From Bacteroidales bacterium (GTDB lineage Bacteria > Bacteroidota > Bacteroidia > Bacteroidales > Dysgonomonadaceae), in contig JAAYFR010000063.1 of the NCBI GenBank assembly GCA_012728155.1, forward strand, positions 1 to 9,782: 9,782 nucleotides of DNA, given 5' to 3'. The notes under the pieces were generated by a model. That model did no database searches. It worked only from the letters and a program-made list of their open reading frames with translations, and was not told the DNA's origin. The translations under genes were made by a program, and so were the position numbers. How positions within the stretch are numbered: the stretch's first letter is position 1; every line of letters starts with the position of its first letter. Of the stretch, positions 1-7,226 are shown one piece after another.

Positions 1-1865
1 AGCAATATATCGGTAGTCTCAAAACCTATTTTTCGCGGGAAGAGGGTGGCGATGAGATTGTGAACGATATAGAATGTCGTATCGCTGAACTGTTTGGTAA
101 TCGGTTGAAGCATGGTATCAATTGCATCACCGATGAGGATGTGAAATCTATTATTGACAGTATTGGCAGACCGCAGGATTTTGATTCGGATTACGAAGAG
201 AGTGTGGAGGCCGGACAGGAATCTTCCTCCTCCCAATCGGGAAGAGCTGCTCCCGGAACCGCTAAAAGTGATGAAAGAGGGTCGGCGGAAAGCGAACGCC
301 AGAGTTTGTATAGAAATACGAATGACCAGATCATCGGGGGAGTCTGTAGTGGCTTGGCACATTATTTCAAAACCGATCCCGTCTGGATCCGACTTCTCTT
401 TGTGCTCTTATTCGGTTTTCTCTTTTGGGTATACATTGTATTATGGATCATTTTAAAACCGAAAATGCTGGAATCGAATGTTTCCAAGCGGCTTTACCGG
501 AATCCTAACGACCGTTTTATCGGTGGGGTATGCGGAGGTATTGCAGCCTATTTCCGCATTGATTCATGGATACCTCGCCTCCTGTTCTTGTTGCCGCTCC
601 TTTTGAATATGATAGGGATGATCTCTATTTTTCCTTTGAACCGAATTTTCGATAAGATAAGTTTCAACTGGAATATCAACTCAAGTCTTATCGTGGTTTA
701 TATTGTCCTTTGGGCGATTATTCCGGTGGCAAAAACTGTGAAACAAAAGCTGGAAATGATGGGTGAAGAGGATTATATCCGCTCTATCCGGGAAAAGGTG
801 ACCGACAATGTGGCGAGTGCGAAGAATCGAGCTGCCAATGGGGAAATCCTTACTCAACCGAAAGCGAATAATGATTTTCATCATGCTGTAGTAGAGGAGA
901 TGGATGGCAATAAAGCTGGGATGGAGGAGATACCTCCCGAACCACCTCTGTCGGAACGTCGTGCCGCCACTGTATCTCCACCTGAGCGTTCAGGTTGCTT
1001 GAATTTATTGATTATCCTTTTGAAAATCATATTCTTTTCTGTGGTTGGAATCTTCCTGTTGGTGTTGATTGGCTTGCTTGTCGCTTTATTGGTGACCGGC
1101 ACTCATCTCGCGCCGTTGAAATCGCTTTTTATTGATCCCGGTTATGAGACCACTCTGCTCTTTACCGCGCTGGGATTACTCTTTCTTGTGCCCATTATAG
1201 CTGTGGTTGTATGGATCGTACGCCGTGCTATGAAAGCAAAATCGCGTCCGGCTATCGGAATTGTAGCCTCTCTCCTCTGGATTGCCGGTTTAGGAGTATC
1301 AGGAGTGTTGGGAGCAAGGATCGCCGACAAGTTTAGTGTGGAAAGTTCCAGTGAAAGGGAGGTGGTGGTGGCACCGGTGCACTCAAGCAAGATCTACCTG
1401 GAAATGCTTCCCTATGGTGAAGATTATGCTGAATTTAAATCGGGATATGTCCACGGAACCAATATTGATGAGTTGCCTTTTCTCACGATCAACGAAGATT
1501 CGCTCCTTTTTGACAAGATCAACCTGCTGATAGATAAAAGTGACGATTCGTTATTCCATGTGCGGATCATATCAGCTATTTATGGTAGCGATCTTCGTTC
1601 CGCCAAGGCTGATATCACCCAATTTTCGTATGAGATTGTGCAGAAAGACTCCCTATTGTTGCTCCCTGAGTTTTTATCCGTGCCGGTGCAACAGGGATTT
1701 AGAAACCAGAGTATCACGGTAGAGATATCCGTGCCAGCAGGGAGAACTGTTGAAATGAGCGAAGCATTACGCGATTACAAAGGAAACAGGCCTCCGGCAG
1801 TAGTACGCAAGCGGATCAAAAGTTACTCACGCCATAGCAATTATCTGCCGGTAGATATTTCATGA
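1..1865 (+). CDS. PspC-domain membrane protein, tandem PspC, 5' end outside window
   Basis: Phage-shock-protein-C family protein of the long Bacteroidetes type, expected in the inner membrane and linked to envelope stress. The frame stays open from base 3 to the window edge, and the codons before the GTG at 60 (reading QYIGSLKTYFSREEGG) match the usual N-terminal region of this family, so GTG-60 is internal and the true start lies upstream. Counting from the codon at 60: a soluble acidic N-terminal part to about residue 80; PspC domain 1 at about 83-136 (YRNTNDQIIGGVCSG then a hydrophobic helix); PspC domain 2 at about 145-226 (YRNPNDRFIGGVCGG), split by a roughly 20-residue insertion between its two hydrophobic halves; a charged linker to 312; further membrane helices at about 315-346, 365-388 and 399-420; and a C-terminal extracytoplasmic beta-rich domain. 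In related genomes a PadR-type regulator often precedes such genes; it would lie outside this window. The stop is followed closely by a terminator hairpin. Confidence 0.9.
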   Translation, partial: QYIGSLKTYFSREEGGDEIVNDIECRIAELFGNRLKHGINCITDEDVKSIIDSIGRPQDFDSDYEESVEAGQESSSSQSGRAAPGTAKSDERGSAESERQSLYRNTNDQIIGGVCSGLAHYFKTDPVWIRLLFVLLFGFLFWVYIVLWIILKPKMLESNVSKRLYRNPNDRFIGGVCGGIAAYFRIDSWIPRLLFLLPLLLNMIGMISIFPLNRIFDKISFNWNINSSLIVVYIVLWAIIPVAKTVKQKLEMMGEEDYIRSIREKVTDNVASAKNRAANGEILTQPKANNDFHHAVVEEMDGNKAGMEEIPPEPPLSERRAATVSPPERSGCLNLLIILLKIIFFSVVGIFLLVLIGLLVALLVTGTHLAPLKSLFIDPGYETTLLFTALGLLFLVPIIAVVVWIVRRAMKAKSRPAIGIVASLLWIAGLGVSGVLGARIADKFSVESSSEREVVVAPVHSSKIYLEMLPYGEDYAEFKSGYVHGTNIDELPFLTINEDSLLFDKINLLIDKSDDSLFHVRIISAIYGSDLRSAKADITQFSYEIVQKDSLLLLPEFLSVPVQQGFRNQSITVEISVPAGRTVEMSEALRDYKGNRPPAVVRKRIKSYSRHSNYLPVDIS

Positions 1866-1889
1866 TTTTTTTCATTGTGAATCGGAGGG

Positions 1890-1920
1890 CCGTTCCCCTA
1901 TGGAGCGGTTTTCCCTTTTT
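1890..1920 (+). terminator. Intrinsic terminator of the pspC-like gene
   Basis: A seven-base-pair stem (1890-1896 with 1902-1908, one G-T pair) closes a five-base loop and is followed by TTTT, CCC and TTTTT. It lies 25 bases after the pspC-like stop codon and ahead of the tRNA promoter, so it separates the two transcripts. Confidence 0.7.
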
Positions 1921-1941
1921 CCGAAATAAATTATAAAATTA

Positions 1942-1973
1942 TTCGTACTGGTATGAAAAAAATATTATCTTTG
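1942..1973 (+). promoter_or_regulatory. Bacteroidetes-type promoter for the tRNA-Leu pair
   Basis: TATCTTTG at 1966-1973 is an exact match to the Bacteroidetes -7 consensus TAnnTTTG. A weak -33 candidate, TTCG at 1942-1945, sits 20 bases upstream in an AT-rich stretch. Transcription would start near 1980, giving a leader of about 90 bases before the first tRNA. Confidence 0.65.
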
Positions 1974-2031
1974 CATCCGCAATTCATAAACAGAGAGTTC
2001 TCTTGACTGGGAACATGAATTTTTGGATGGC

Positions 2032-2052
2032 AACAGGCAGTGGCTTGTTTTT
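2032..2052 (+). promoter_or_regulatory. Possible attenuator-like hairpin in the tRNA leader
   Basis: Bases 2032-2038 pair with 2043-2049 (seven pairs, one G-T) around an AGTG loop, and the 3' arm runs into five T residues (2048-2052). It has the shape of a weak intrinsic terminator inside the leader, 20 bases before the mature tRNA-Leu. It could equally be a processing structure or chance. Confidence 0.25.
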
Positions 2053-2072
2053 CAAATCAGATGAACAGTAAT

Positions 2073-2156
2073 GCCCAGATGGCGAAATTGGTAGACGCGC
2101 TAGTTTCAGGGACTAGTGTTGGCAACGACGTGCAGGTTCGAGTCCTGTTCTGGGCA
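2073..2156 (+). tRNA. tRNA-Leu(CAG)
   Basis: Class II tRNA with a seven-pair acceptor stem (GCCCAGA at 2073-2079 with TCTGGGC at 2149-2155), discriminator A at 2156, D-loop AATTGGTAGA, anticodon stem CTAGT/ACTAG around loop TTCAGGG with anticodon CAG at 2107-2109, a long variable arm (GTTGGCAACGAC) and T-loop GTTCGAGTCC. It reads CUG codons. CC follows but CCA is not fully encoded. Confidence 0.97.
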
Positions 2157-2164
2157 CCCTAAAA

Positions 2165-2248
2165 GCGCAGGTGGTGAAATTGGTATACACGCTACTTTGA
2201 GGGGGTAGTGCCGGTTACGGCGTGTGAGTTCGACTCTCATCCTGCGCA
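2165..2248 (+). tRNA. tRNA-Leu(GAG)
   Basis: Second class II leucine tRNA, starting eight bases after the first and clearly co-transcribed with it. The acceptor stem is GCGCAGG (2165-2171) with CCTGCGC (2241-2247), the discriminator is A at 2248, and the anticodon loop TTGAGGG gives anticodon GAG at 2199-2201, reading CUC and CUU. A long variable arm and T-loop GTTCGACTC are present. CCA is not encoded. Confidence 0.97.
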
Positions 2249-2255
2249 CTTCAAG

Positions 2256-2280
2256 ACCACCATACTCATGGTGGTTTTTT
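2256..2280 (+). terminator. Intrinsic terminator of the tRNA-Leu operon
   Basis: A perfect eight-base-pair stem (ACCACCAT at 2256-2263 with ATGGTGGT at 2268-2275) around loop ACTC is followed directly by a run of T residues to 2280. It begins eight bases after the second tRNA. Confidence 0.92.
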
Positions 2281-2577
2281 GTTATAATATGCTCTCTTCC
2301 AGCCTCCCATACTCTTCAAAAATATACTTGGGATAGAGTGAGCTCTTCTTGATTATTGTTGATTTTTTTCAATTATGTAAAGGTTAAACTTCGGACAATG
2401 AAAAGCAAACAGTCGATGGGTGATGAGTCTTCTATATTTTTTATACATTTGTAATAGATAGCCAAATTTTTAATGGAGATGCAGACCATAGGATTTCTAA
2501 AATGGTTGAATTATCCTTAGCTATAGGTTTAGTTCCGGACATCAAGTTTAGAGATTTAGCAGAGTATTTAAAAACAG
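2281..2577. other. AT-rich spacer, no certain gene
   Basis: Nearly 300 bases lie between the tRNA terminator and the GH5 start. They hold one promoter-like box (2444-2451) and a forward frame open from 2427 that runs into the GH5 start in a different frame, ending at 2639. No complete gene or repeat is convincing here. Confidence 0.6.
2444..2451 (+). promoter_or_regulatory. Candidate -7 element upstream of the GH5-esterase operon
   Basis: TACATTTG fits TAnnTTTG and would start a transcript about 120 bases before the GH5 ATG. There is no clear TTG or TTTG box 19-22 bases upstream, so the promoter call is tentative; it is the best candidate for an operon that follows a strong terminator. Confidence 0.4.
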
Positions 2578-3741
2578 ATGAAACGACGCGATTTTTTGAG
2601 AACAACGGCAGTCGGAGCCGGCATGATTCTCCTGAATAATCAAACTGATATTTTTGGGCTTCCACAATATGAGTCGATAAAGAATAAGCTACCACGTTGG
2701 CGTGGTTTTAATATGCTCGATTTTTTCACTCCTCAGAGATACAGTGCCAATTCCCACCGATTTGCCGAGACGGAGATGGATTTTAAATGGATGGCCGATT
2801 GGGGCTTCGACTTTGTCCGTATTCCTATCGCCTATCCCAGTTATCTGAATTATGATCCAGCTTCAGGGAGGGATATCACTCCCGACCAGACCGTCGATTT
2901 CAGGGAAGAGGCATTGGATGCCATCGAACAGGTGGTATATGCGGCCAATAAGTATCGCTTGCATGTAAGCCTTAATCTGCACCGTGCGCCCGGTTTCTGT
3001 ATCAATGCCGGATTCCATGAACCCTTCAACTTGTGGAAAGATGAAGAGGCACAACAGGCTTTTTACCAACATTGGGAGATGTGGGCAAAGCGTTTCAGGA
3101 ACGTCTCTGCCGATTTGTTGAGTTTTGATCTGGTCAACGAACCCTGTTTCAAGGAGGATATGAACGAGCAGTTCTCACCCTCTAAACCGATTCCCGGCGA
3201 TACCTATCGTAAGGTAGCTGTCGGCTGTCTGGATGTGATCCACAAACAGCATCCCGACAGGCTGGTGGTTGCCGACGGTAACCACGGAGGATCGCTGGTG
3301 GTGCCGGAATTGACGGATCTCCCTATAGGACAGAGCTGCAGAGGCTATTTCCCGCATTATATATCTCATTATCGCGCCAGCTGGGTATGGAAAAATCCTG
3401 ATGATGCTCCCATGCCGGTATGGCCGGGTACTATTGACGGTCAGAAATTCGACCGTGAAGTGCTTGAGAATTTCTATCGTCCCTGGATCGATCTGGTGAA
3501 GCAAGGGGTGGGTGTGCATTGCGGCGAATGTGGCTGCTACAGTGAGACACCGCATGATGTCTTTCTCGCATGGTTTGAAGATCAGTTGGATATCCTGACC
3601 AGCCACGGTATAGGATGGGGATTATGGAATTTCCGGGGCACTTTTGGCCTTATCGATTCAAGAAGAAAAGATGTAGCGTATGAGGATTGGCACGGTCATA
3701 AATTAGACCGTAAGCTCTTGAAGCTGCTTCAGAAGTATTAG
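2578..3741 (+). CDS. Secreted GH5-family glycoside hydrolase (endoglucanase/mannanase-like)
   Basis: A 387-residue retaining glycoside hydrolase of family 5, clan GH-A, expected to cut beta-1,4-linked glucan, mannan or a related backbone outside the cytoplasm. Visible support: WRGFNM at residues 41-46, typical of the GH5 N-terminal strand; WGFDFVRIPI at 75-84; LNLHRAPG at 132-139; the acid/base glutamate in DLVNEP (E188); the presumed nucleophile in HCGECG (E317); and the strand-8 tryptophan in WGLWNFRG (W350). The length suits a single-domain GH5 with no carbohydrate-binding module. The N-terminus (RRDFLRTT followed by a short hydrophobic stretch) looks like a twin-arginine leader, though no clear cleavage site is seen. 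Three cysteines (315, 318, 320) surround the nucleophile, which is uncommon. The esterase gene follows by 27 bases, suggesting joint action on an acylated polysaccharide. The subfamily and substrate cannot be fixed from the sequence alone. Confidence 0.9.
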   Translation: MKRRDFLRTTAVGAGMILLNNQTDIFGLPQYESIKNKLPRWRGFNMLDFFTPQRYSANSHRFAETEMDFKWMADWGFDFVRIPIAYPSYLNYDPASGRDITPDQTVDFREEALDAIEQVVYAANKYRLHVSLNLHRAPGFCINAGFHEPFNLWKDEEAQQAFYQHWEMWAKRFRNVSADLLSFDLVNEPCFKEDMNEQFSPSKPIPGDTYRKVAVGCLDVIHKQHPDRLVVADGNHGGSLVVPELTDLPIGQSCRGYFPHYISHYRASWVWKNPDDAPMPVWPGTIDGQKFDREVLENFYRPWIDLVKQGVGVHCGECGCYSETPHDVFLAWFEDQLDILTSHGIGWGLWNFRGTFGLIDSRRKDVAYEDWHGHKLDRKLLKLLQKY

Positions 3742-3768
3742 TCAATACAACTAACAATAACATAGACG

Positions 3769-5514
3769 ATGAAAAGAAAGTTATTATCAGTAACCTGCTG
3801 CCTTATATTGGCAATTTTGAGCACAGTTCCCTCGATAGCCCAGACACGCTGGCATGACCCGATGAAAGCAGATGTCAGTGTGATTCAGCACCAAGGGTGG
3901 ACAAATGAAATAGGGAAAACATACCGGCGGTTGCCGGATAGAGCGAAGGAGATAGTAAGAAAACCGGTCTGGAGTTTATCCGGTAACTCAGCGGGGTTGG
4001 CTATTCATTTTTATACCAATACTAAAAAAATCGAAGTGAGGTATCAGGTAACTGAGGATATTGCGATGTTTCATATGCCAGCTACCGGTAAATCGGGGAT
4101 GGATCTCTATACTATTGATTCGGACGGGAAATGGCAACTGGTTTCCGGCAAGTATCATTTCGGTGATACCATCACCTATATTTATGAAGGATTATCGCAA
4201 AGTCAATACCACAAACAAGGATTTGAATATCGTCTGTATCTGCCTCTCTACAACTCCGTGAAATGGTTGGAAATCGGTATCGACAACTCAGCGGAGCTTG
4301 AATTCATACCCACGCTGCAGGAGAGACCCATTGTGGTGTATGGTACATCTATTGCCCAGGGAGGGTGTGCCTCACGGCCGGGAATGGGATGGAGTAATAT
4401 TTTGTCCAGAAAACTCGATTATCCTGTCGTAAATCTTGCCTTTTCGGGTAATGGACCACTCGAAAAGGAGTTGGTAGATCTGATGGACGAAATAGATGCA
4501 TCGCTTTACATCTACGATTGTCTGCCTAATATGAGTGGCTTATCGTCGGATGAGGTGGTGAAGCGAACAATCTATGGCGTTAATAAGATCAGAGAAAAAC
4601 ATAAGACGCCAATTTTGCTGGTCGATCATATCGGAAGAAGAAATGAAGCACTCAATGAGTCGTCCCAAAAAGAGAGTGAATGGTTGAATCATGCTTTAAG
4701 GTTGGCGTATGACTCGCTGTCTCATATGGGTATCGAGCACCTCTATCATTTAAGCAGAGAAGAGATCAATTTTCCGGAGGATGGCTGTGTGGATTATATC
4801 CATCCGAATGATCTGGGTATGCAGGCCTATGCCGATGCTTATGAAAAAATGATTAGGGAGATTCTCAGTATGCCCGTCGGAGATATGAGAACTACCCAGC
4901 CAGTGAGCCAGCGCAGAGAACCCTATATCTATGAATGGAAAAAGAGACATGCGGATATATTGGGGAGTATGCAACAGAAACAACCCTCCAAAGTGATTAT
5001 CGGTAACTCTATCACCCATTACTGGGGTGGGAGCACCGAGCATCAAAACGGGAGCCGGAGTTGGAAAAACCAGGTAGAGCCTGCCGGATATTGTAATCTT
5101 GGATATGGGTGGGATAGGATTGAAAATGTATTGTGGCGAGTCTATCATGGGGAACTTATGGGTTACGAGGCAGAAGAGGTGGTGCTGATGATCGGAACCA
5201 ACAACTTGAACTTAGATAGCGATGAAAATATTGTAAGAGGCCTCCAGTTCCTGTTAAAACAGATCAATATTCGACAGCCTAAAGCAAAAATTAAAGTGGT
5301 GGGGTTGCTCCCACGACGGGCTGTGGAAGATCATGTGAGAAGCATCAATAAGCGAATTGCAGAGATGGTTTTAATGGAGGGTTATCACTATCTGGATGTG
5401 GGAGATTTGTTGTTGCTGGAGAGTGGAAAAATTGATGAATCATTATTTTTAGATGGTTTACATCCCAATGAAACAGGTTATGAAAAGATAGTGAATGATA
5501 TCATTGCACGGTAA
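3769..5514 (+). CDS. Secreted protein with two SGNH/GDSL esterase domains
   Basis: A 581-residue exported protein, probably a carbohydrate esterase removing acetyl or other acyl groups. A Sec signal peptide covers residues 1-24 (cleavage likely after SIA). Next is a beta-rich module with the GMDLY signature at 110-114, characteristic of the GxDLY N-terminal domain of SGNH esterases. The first SGNH domain (about 186-366) has YGTSIAQGG with Ser194, FSGNG around Gly227, DCLPN at 250-254 in place of the usual GxND block, and DYIH (Asp342, His345). A second SGNH domain (about 405-580) has IGNSITHYWGG with Ser414, NLGYG near Gly445, GTNN at 476-479, and DGLH (Asp562, His565). Both domains therefore keep Ser, Asp and His, so both may be active. 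The gene follows the GH5 gene by 27 bases with no promoter or terminator between, suggesting one operon. Substrate specificity is inferred from this context only. Confidence 0.88.
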   Translation: MKRKLLSVTCCLILAILSTVPSIAQTRWHDPMKADVSVIQHQGWTNEIGKTYRRLPDRAKEIVRKPVWSLSGNSAGLAIHFYTNTKKIEVRYQVTEDIAMFHMPATGKSGMDLYTIDSDGKWQLVSGKYHFGDTITYIYEGLSQSQYHKQGFEYRLYLPLYNSVKWLEIGIDNSAELEFIPTLQERPIVVYGTSIAQGGCASRPGMGWSNILSRKLDYPVVNLAFSGNGPLEKELVDLMDEIDASLYIYDCLPNMSGLSSDEVVKRTIYGVNKIREKHKTPILLVDHIGRRNEALNESSQKESEWLNHALRLAYDSLSHMGIEHLYHLSREEINFPEDGCVDYIHPNDLGMQAYADAYEKMIREILSMPVGDMRTTQPVSQRREPYIYEWKKRHADILGSMQQKQPSKVIIGNSITHYWGGSTEHQNGSRSWKNQVEPAGYCNLGYGWDRIENVLWRVYHGELMGYEAEEVVLMIGTNNLNLDSDENIVRGLQFLLKQINIRQPKAKIKVVGLLPRRAVEDHVRSINKRIAEMVLMEGYHYLDVGDLLLLESGKIDESLFLDGLHPNETGYEKIVNDIIAR

Positions 5515-5560
5515 AATGTTTCACTCCCACGTTGGGTGAATCGGTACAGAAGCCAAGAAA

Positions 5561-5593
5561 AAACCCTGAAAGTATCTTGAACTTTCAGGGTTT
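5561..5593. terminator. Bidirectional terminator between convergent genes
   Basis: A perfect 13-base-pair stem (AAACCCTGAAAGT at 5561-5573 with ACTTTCAGGGTTT at 5581-5593) closes a seven-base loop. On the minus strand it is followed by TTTTTTCTT, a good tail for the lyase gene ending at 5624. On the plus strand the tail is shorter (TTTATT), following the esterase gene ending at 5514. Confidence 0.9.
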
Positions 5594-5623
5594 ATTGTAT
5601 ATAAAACAATGTGTAGCAATTGT

Positions 5624-7072
5624 TTATAGGCTTTCTCCGAAATCCTCCTTGAACTTGGCAATCAATTTCTGTGGCCAGTCGCTTACCGGCTCCAACCCTC
5701 CCATAAAGAAGCGCAGTACGGGGGGTTCATATACGAAGCGAAGACCACCGATCAGCGCCCGGTTTTCGTATAACCAGGTCATCCGATCCTCTACATATTT
5801 AATCTGCGACAGGGTAAATACCCGGCGGGGTACTGCCAGTCGTACCAGTTCCATATCGGCATAGGTCTCGTTGCCATATTCGTCACGTTGGTTGGAGATA
5901 GAACCTCTTTCCATTCCTCGAATTCCCGAAATAAGAAACAGCGCTGCGGCCAATGAGCCTGCGGGATACTCCTTTTGAGGGATATGGTCGCACACCTGCA
6001 TTGCGTCTACGTGGACACCCAACACACCGGCTGGCTTTACCACCGGTACTCCTTGTCTGTCAAGGGCATTCACTAAATAGGCAATATAACTGGGGCTTTG
6101 GCTAATTATTGTCTCGTCGAGTGTTTCATACAGTCCCACAGCCATCGCTTCAATTTCACGCACGGAGATACCTCCATAGGTGAGAAACCCTTCGAACAGT
6201 GGTACAAGTGCTTCCAGTTCTTTGTAGATATCGATATTGTCGGTACAGATACCTCCTCCACGGGAAGAACTTAATTTTCGGGCCGAGAAATAGACAATAT
6301 CTGCCAGGCCGGTCATGATTTTTATCACTTCGCCCATGGAACTCTCTTTAAATTCTTCTTCCCGTTGGATTACCAGATAGGCGTTCTCACCCAGCAAACT
6401 GGCGTCGAGGACAAGACGGATATTATATTTGTCGGCAATAGCTCTTACATCTCTCAGGTTCTGTACCGAGAAAGGTTGTCCACCGATCAGGTTGGTAGAG
6501 GCTTCCATCCGGATGTAGGGGATATTTTTGGCGCCTTGTATTTTAATGACCTCTTCCAGCTTTTCGATATTCATATTTCCTTTGAAAGGGTGGGAGGAGT
6601 TGATCACGTAGGCTTCGTCATACAGCAATTCCGCTATCTTACCCCCATACTGGGTTATGTGGGCCATGGCGGTGGTAAAGTGGTAGTTCATTGGAACCAG
6701 ATTCCCTTTACGCACATATGCATTCGAAAGGATATTTTCGGCTGCACGTCCTTGATGTACCGGCAGGTAGTATTTCTTGCCCAATACTTCTTCTACCGCT
6801 TTTTGCAGTCGGAAAAAACTCTGTGATCCGGCATAGGCGTCGTCCGCCTGCATCATAGCTGCCAATTGATTGTCACTCATCGCGTTGGTCCCACTGTCGG
6901 TAAGCATGTCGAGAAATACATCCTTGGTGTTAAGCCTAAAAGTATTGAATCCACCTTCCTGCAATGCCTCCAATCTTCTCTCAATAGGTACTAAATGTAA
7001 TTTTTGTACTATACGTACCTTGTGCAACTCCAACGGAATATTCTCTCCGTTGTAAAATTTAATTTCATTCAT
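5624..7072 (-). CDS. Beta-eliminating lyase, tryptophanase/tyrosine phenol-lyase family
   Basis: A 482-residue cytoplasmic PLP enzyme of the family that splits tryptophan to indole, or tyrosine to phenol, plus pyruvate and ammonia. Family blocks run the full length: DVFLDMLTDSGT (51-62), DDAYAGS (77-83, Tyr80 at the catalytic tyrosine position), HQGRAAEN (106-113), TNLIGGQP (193-200), the PLP-ring aspartate Asp223, the presumed Schiff-base Lys266 in SARK, EGFLTYGG (294-301), and VRLAVPRRV (410-418). By recalled alignment, SGIRGMERG (382-390) and LRFF (453-456) look more like tyrosine phenol-lyase (Arg381, Phe448) than E. coli tryptophanase, which has His463. However, the usual Arg after Asp223 is Leu226, the Lys before the Schiff-base Lys is Arg265, and the cation-site Asn is Arg271. 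About 20 residues extend past the normal C-terminus. The substrate is therefore uncertain; an automatic label would probably read tryptophanase. It has its own upstream promoter candidate. Confidence 0.85.
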   Translation of the reverse strand: MNEIKFYNGENIPLELHKVRIVQKLHLVPIERRLEALQEGGFNTFRLNTKDVFLDMLTDSGTNAMSDNQLAAMMQADDAYAGSQSFFRLQKAVEEVLGKKYYLPVHQGRAAENILSNAYVRKGNLVPMNYHFTTAMAHITQYGGKIAELLYDEAYVINSSHPFKGNMNIEKLEEVIKIQGAKNIPYIRMEASTNLIGGQPFSVQNLRDVRAIADKYNIRLVLDASLLGENAYLVIQREEEFKESSMGEVIKIMTGLADIVYFSARKLSSSRGGGICTDNIDIYKELEALVPLFEGFLTYGGISVREIEAMAVGLYETLDETIISQSPSYIAYLVNALDRQGVPVVKPAGVLGVHVDAMQVCDHIPQKEYPAGSLAAALFLISGIRGMERGSISNQRDEYGNETYADMELVRLAVPRRVFTLSQIKYVEDRMTWLYENRALIGGLRFVYEPPVLRFFMGGLEPVSDWPQKLIAKFKEDFGESL

Positions 7073-7171
7073 GGGGCCTCTGTATCTGTCTTATAGTTAG
7101 TAATAAATTGATGTTTCTTGAAAATTGTTGAAAATATCAGCTTTTCCCTGCTAAATTTTAATATAAAACTG

Positions 7172-7204
7172 CAAATATAACACACAGGAAACGATTTCAC
7201 CCAA
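7172..7204 (-). promoter_or_regulatory. Promoter candidate for the lyase gene
   Basis: Read on the minus strand, TATATTTG (7179-7172) fits the -7 consensus TAnnTTTG, with TTG (7204-7202) 22 bases upstream as a -33 element. The start point would fall near 7165, leaving a leader of about 90 bases. It lies between the two minus-strand genes and argues that the lyase is transcribed on its own. Confidence 0.5.
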
Positions 7205-7226
7205 TTTTTGAGGATAAAATATATTT

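Noticed and set aside
60..62. GTG at 60 as the start of the PspC-family protein
   Set aside because: The frame is open to the window edge and the upstream codons encode sequence typical of the family's N-terminal region, so the gene begins outside the window.
2441..2695. 84-codon reverse open frame across the GH5 start
   Set aside because: It overlaps the GH5 N-terminus on the other strand, has no promoter and no recognisable motif.
5520..5540. Hairpin TTCAC...GTGAA just after the esterase stop
   Set aside because: The stem is short with a bulge and has no T tail; the better hairpin at 5561-5593 explains termination.
5532..5864. 110-codon forward open frame after the esterase gene
   Set aside because: It runs through the terminator stem and then opposite the lyase C-terminus; composition and lack of motifs mark it as a shadow.
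6365..6826. 153-codon forward open frame
   Set aside because: It lies entirely opposite the lyase gene, whose protein has clear family motifs throughout; the forward translation shows no recognisable domain.
7073..7226. Riboswitch or terminator between the two minus-strand genes
   Set aside because: Only short AT-rich self-complementary stretches and a TGAAAAT direct repeat are visible; no strong hairpin or known riboswitch core.
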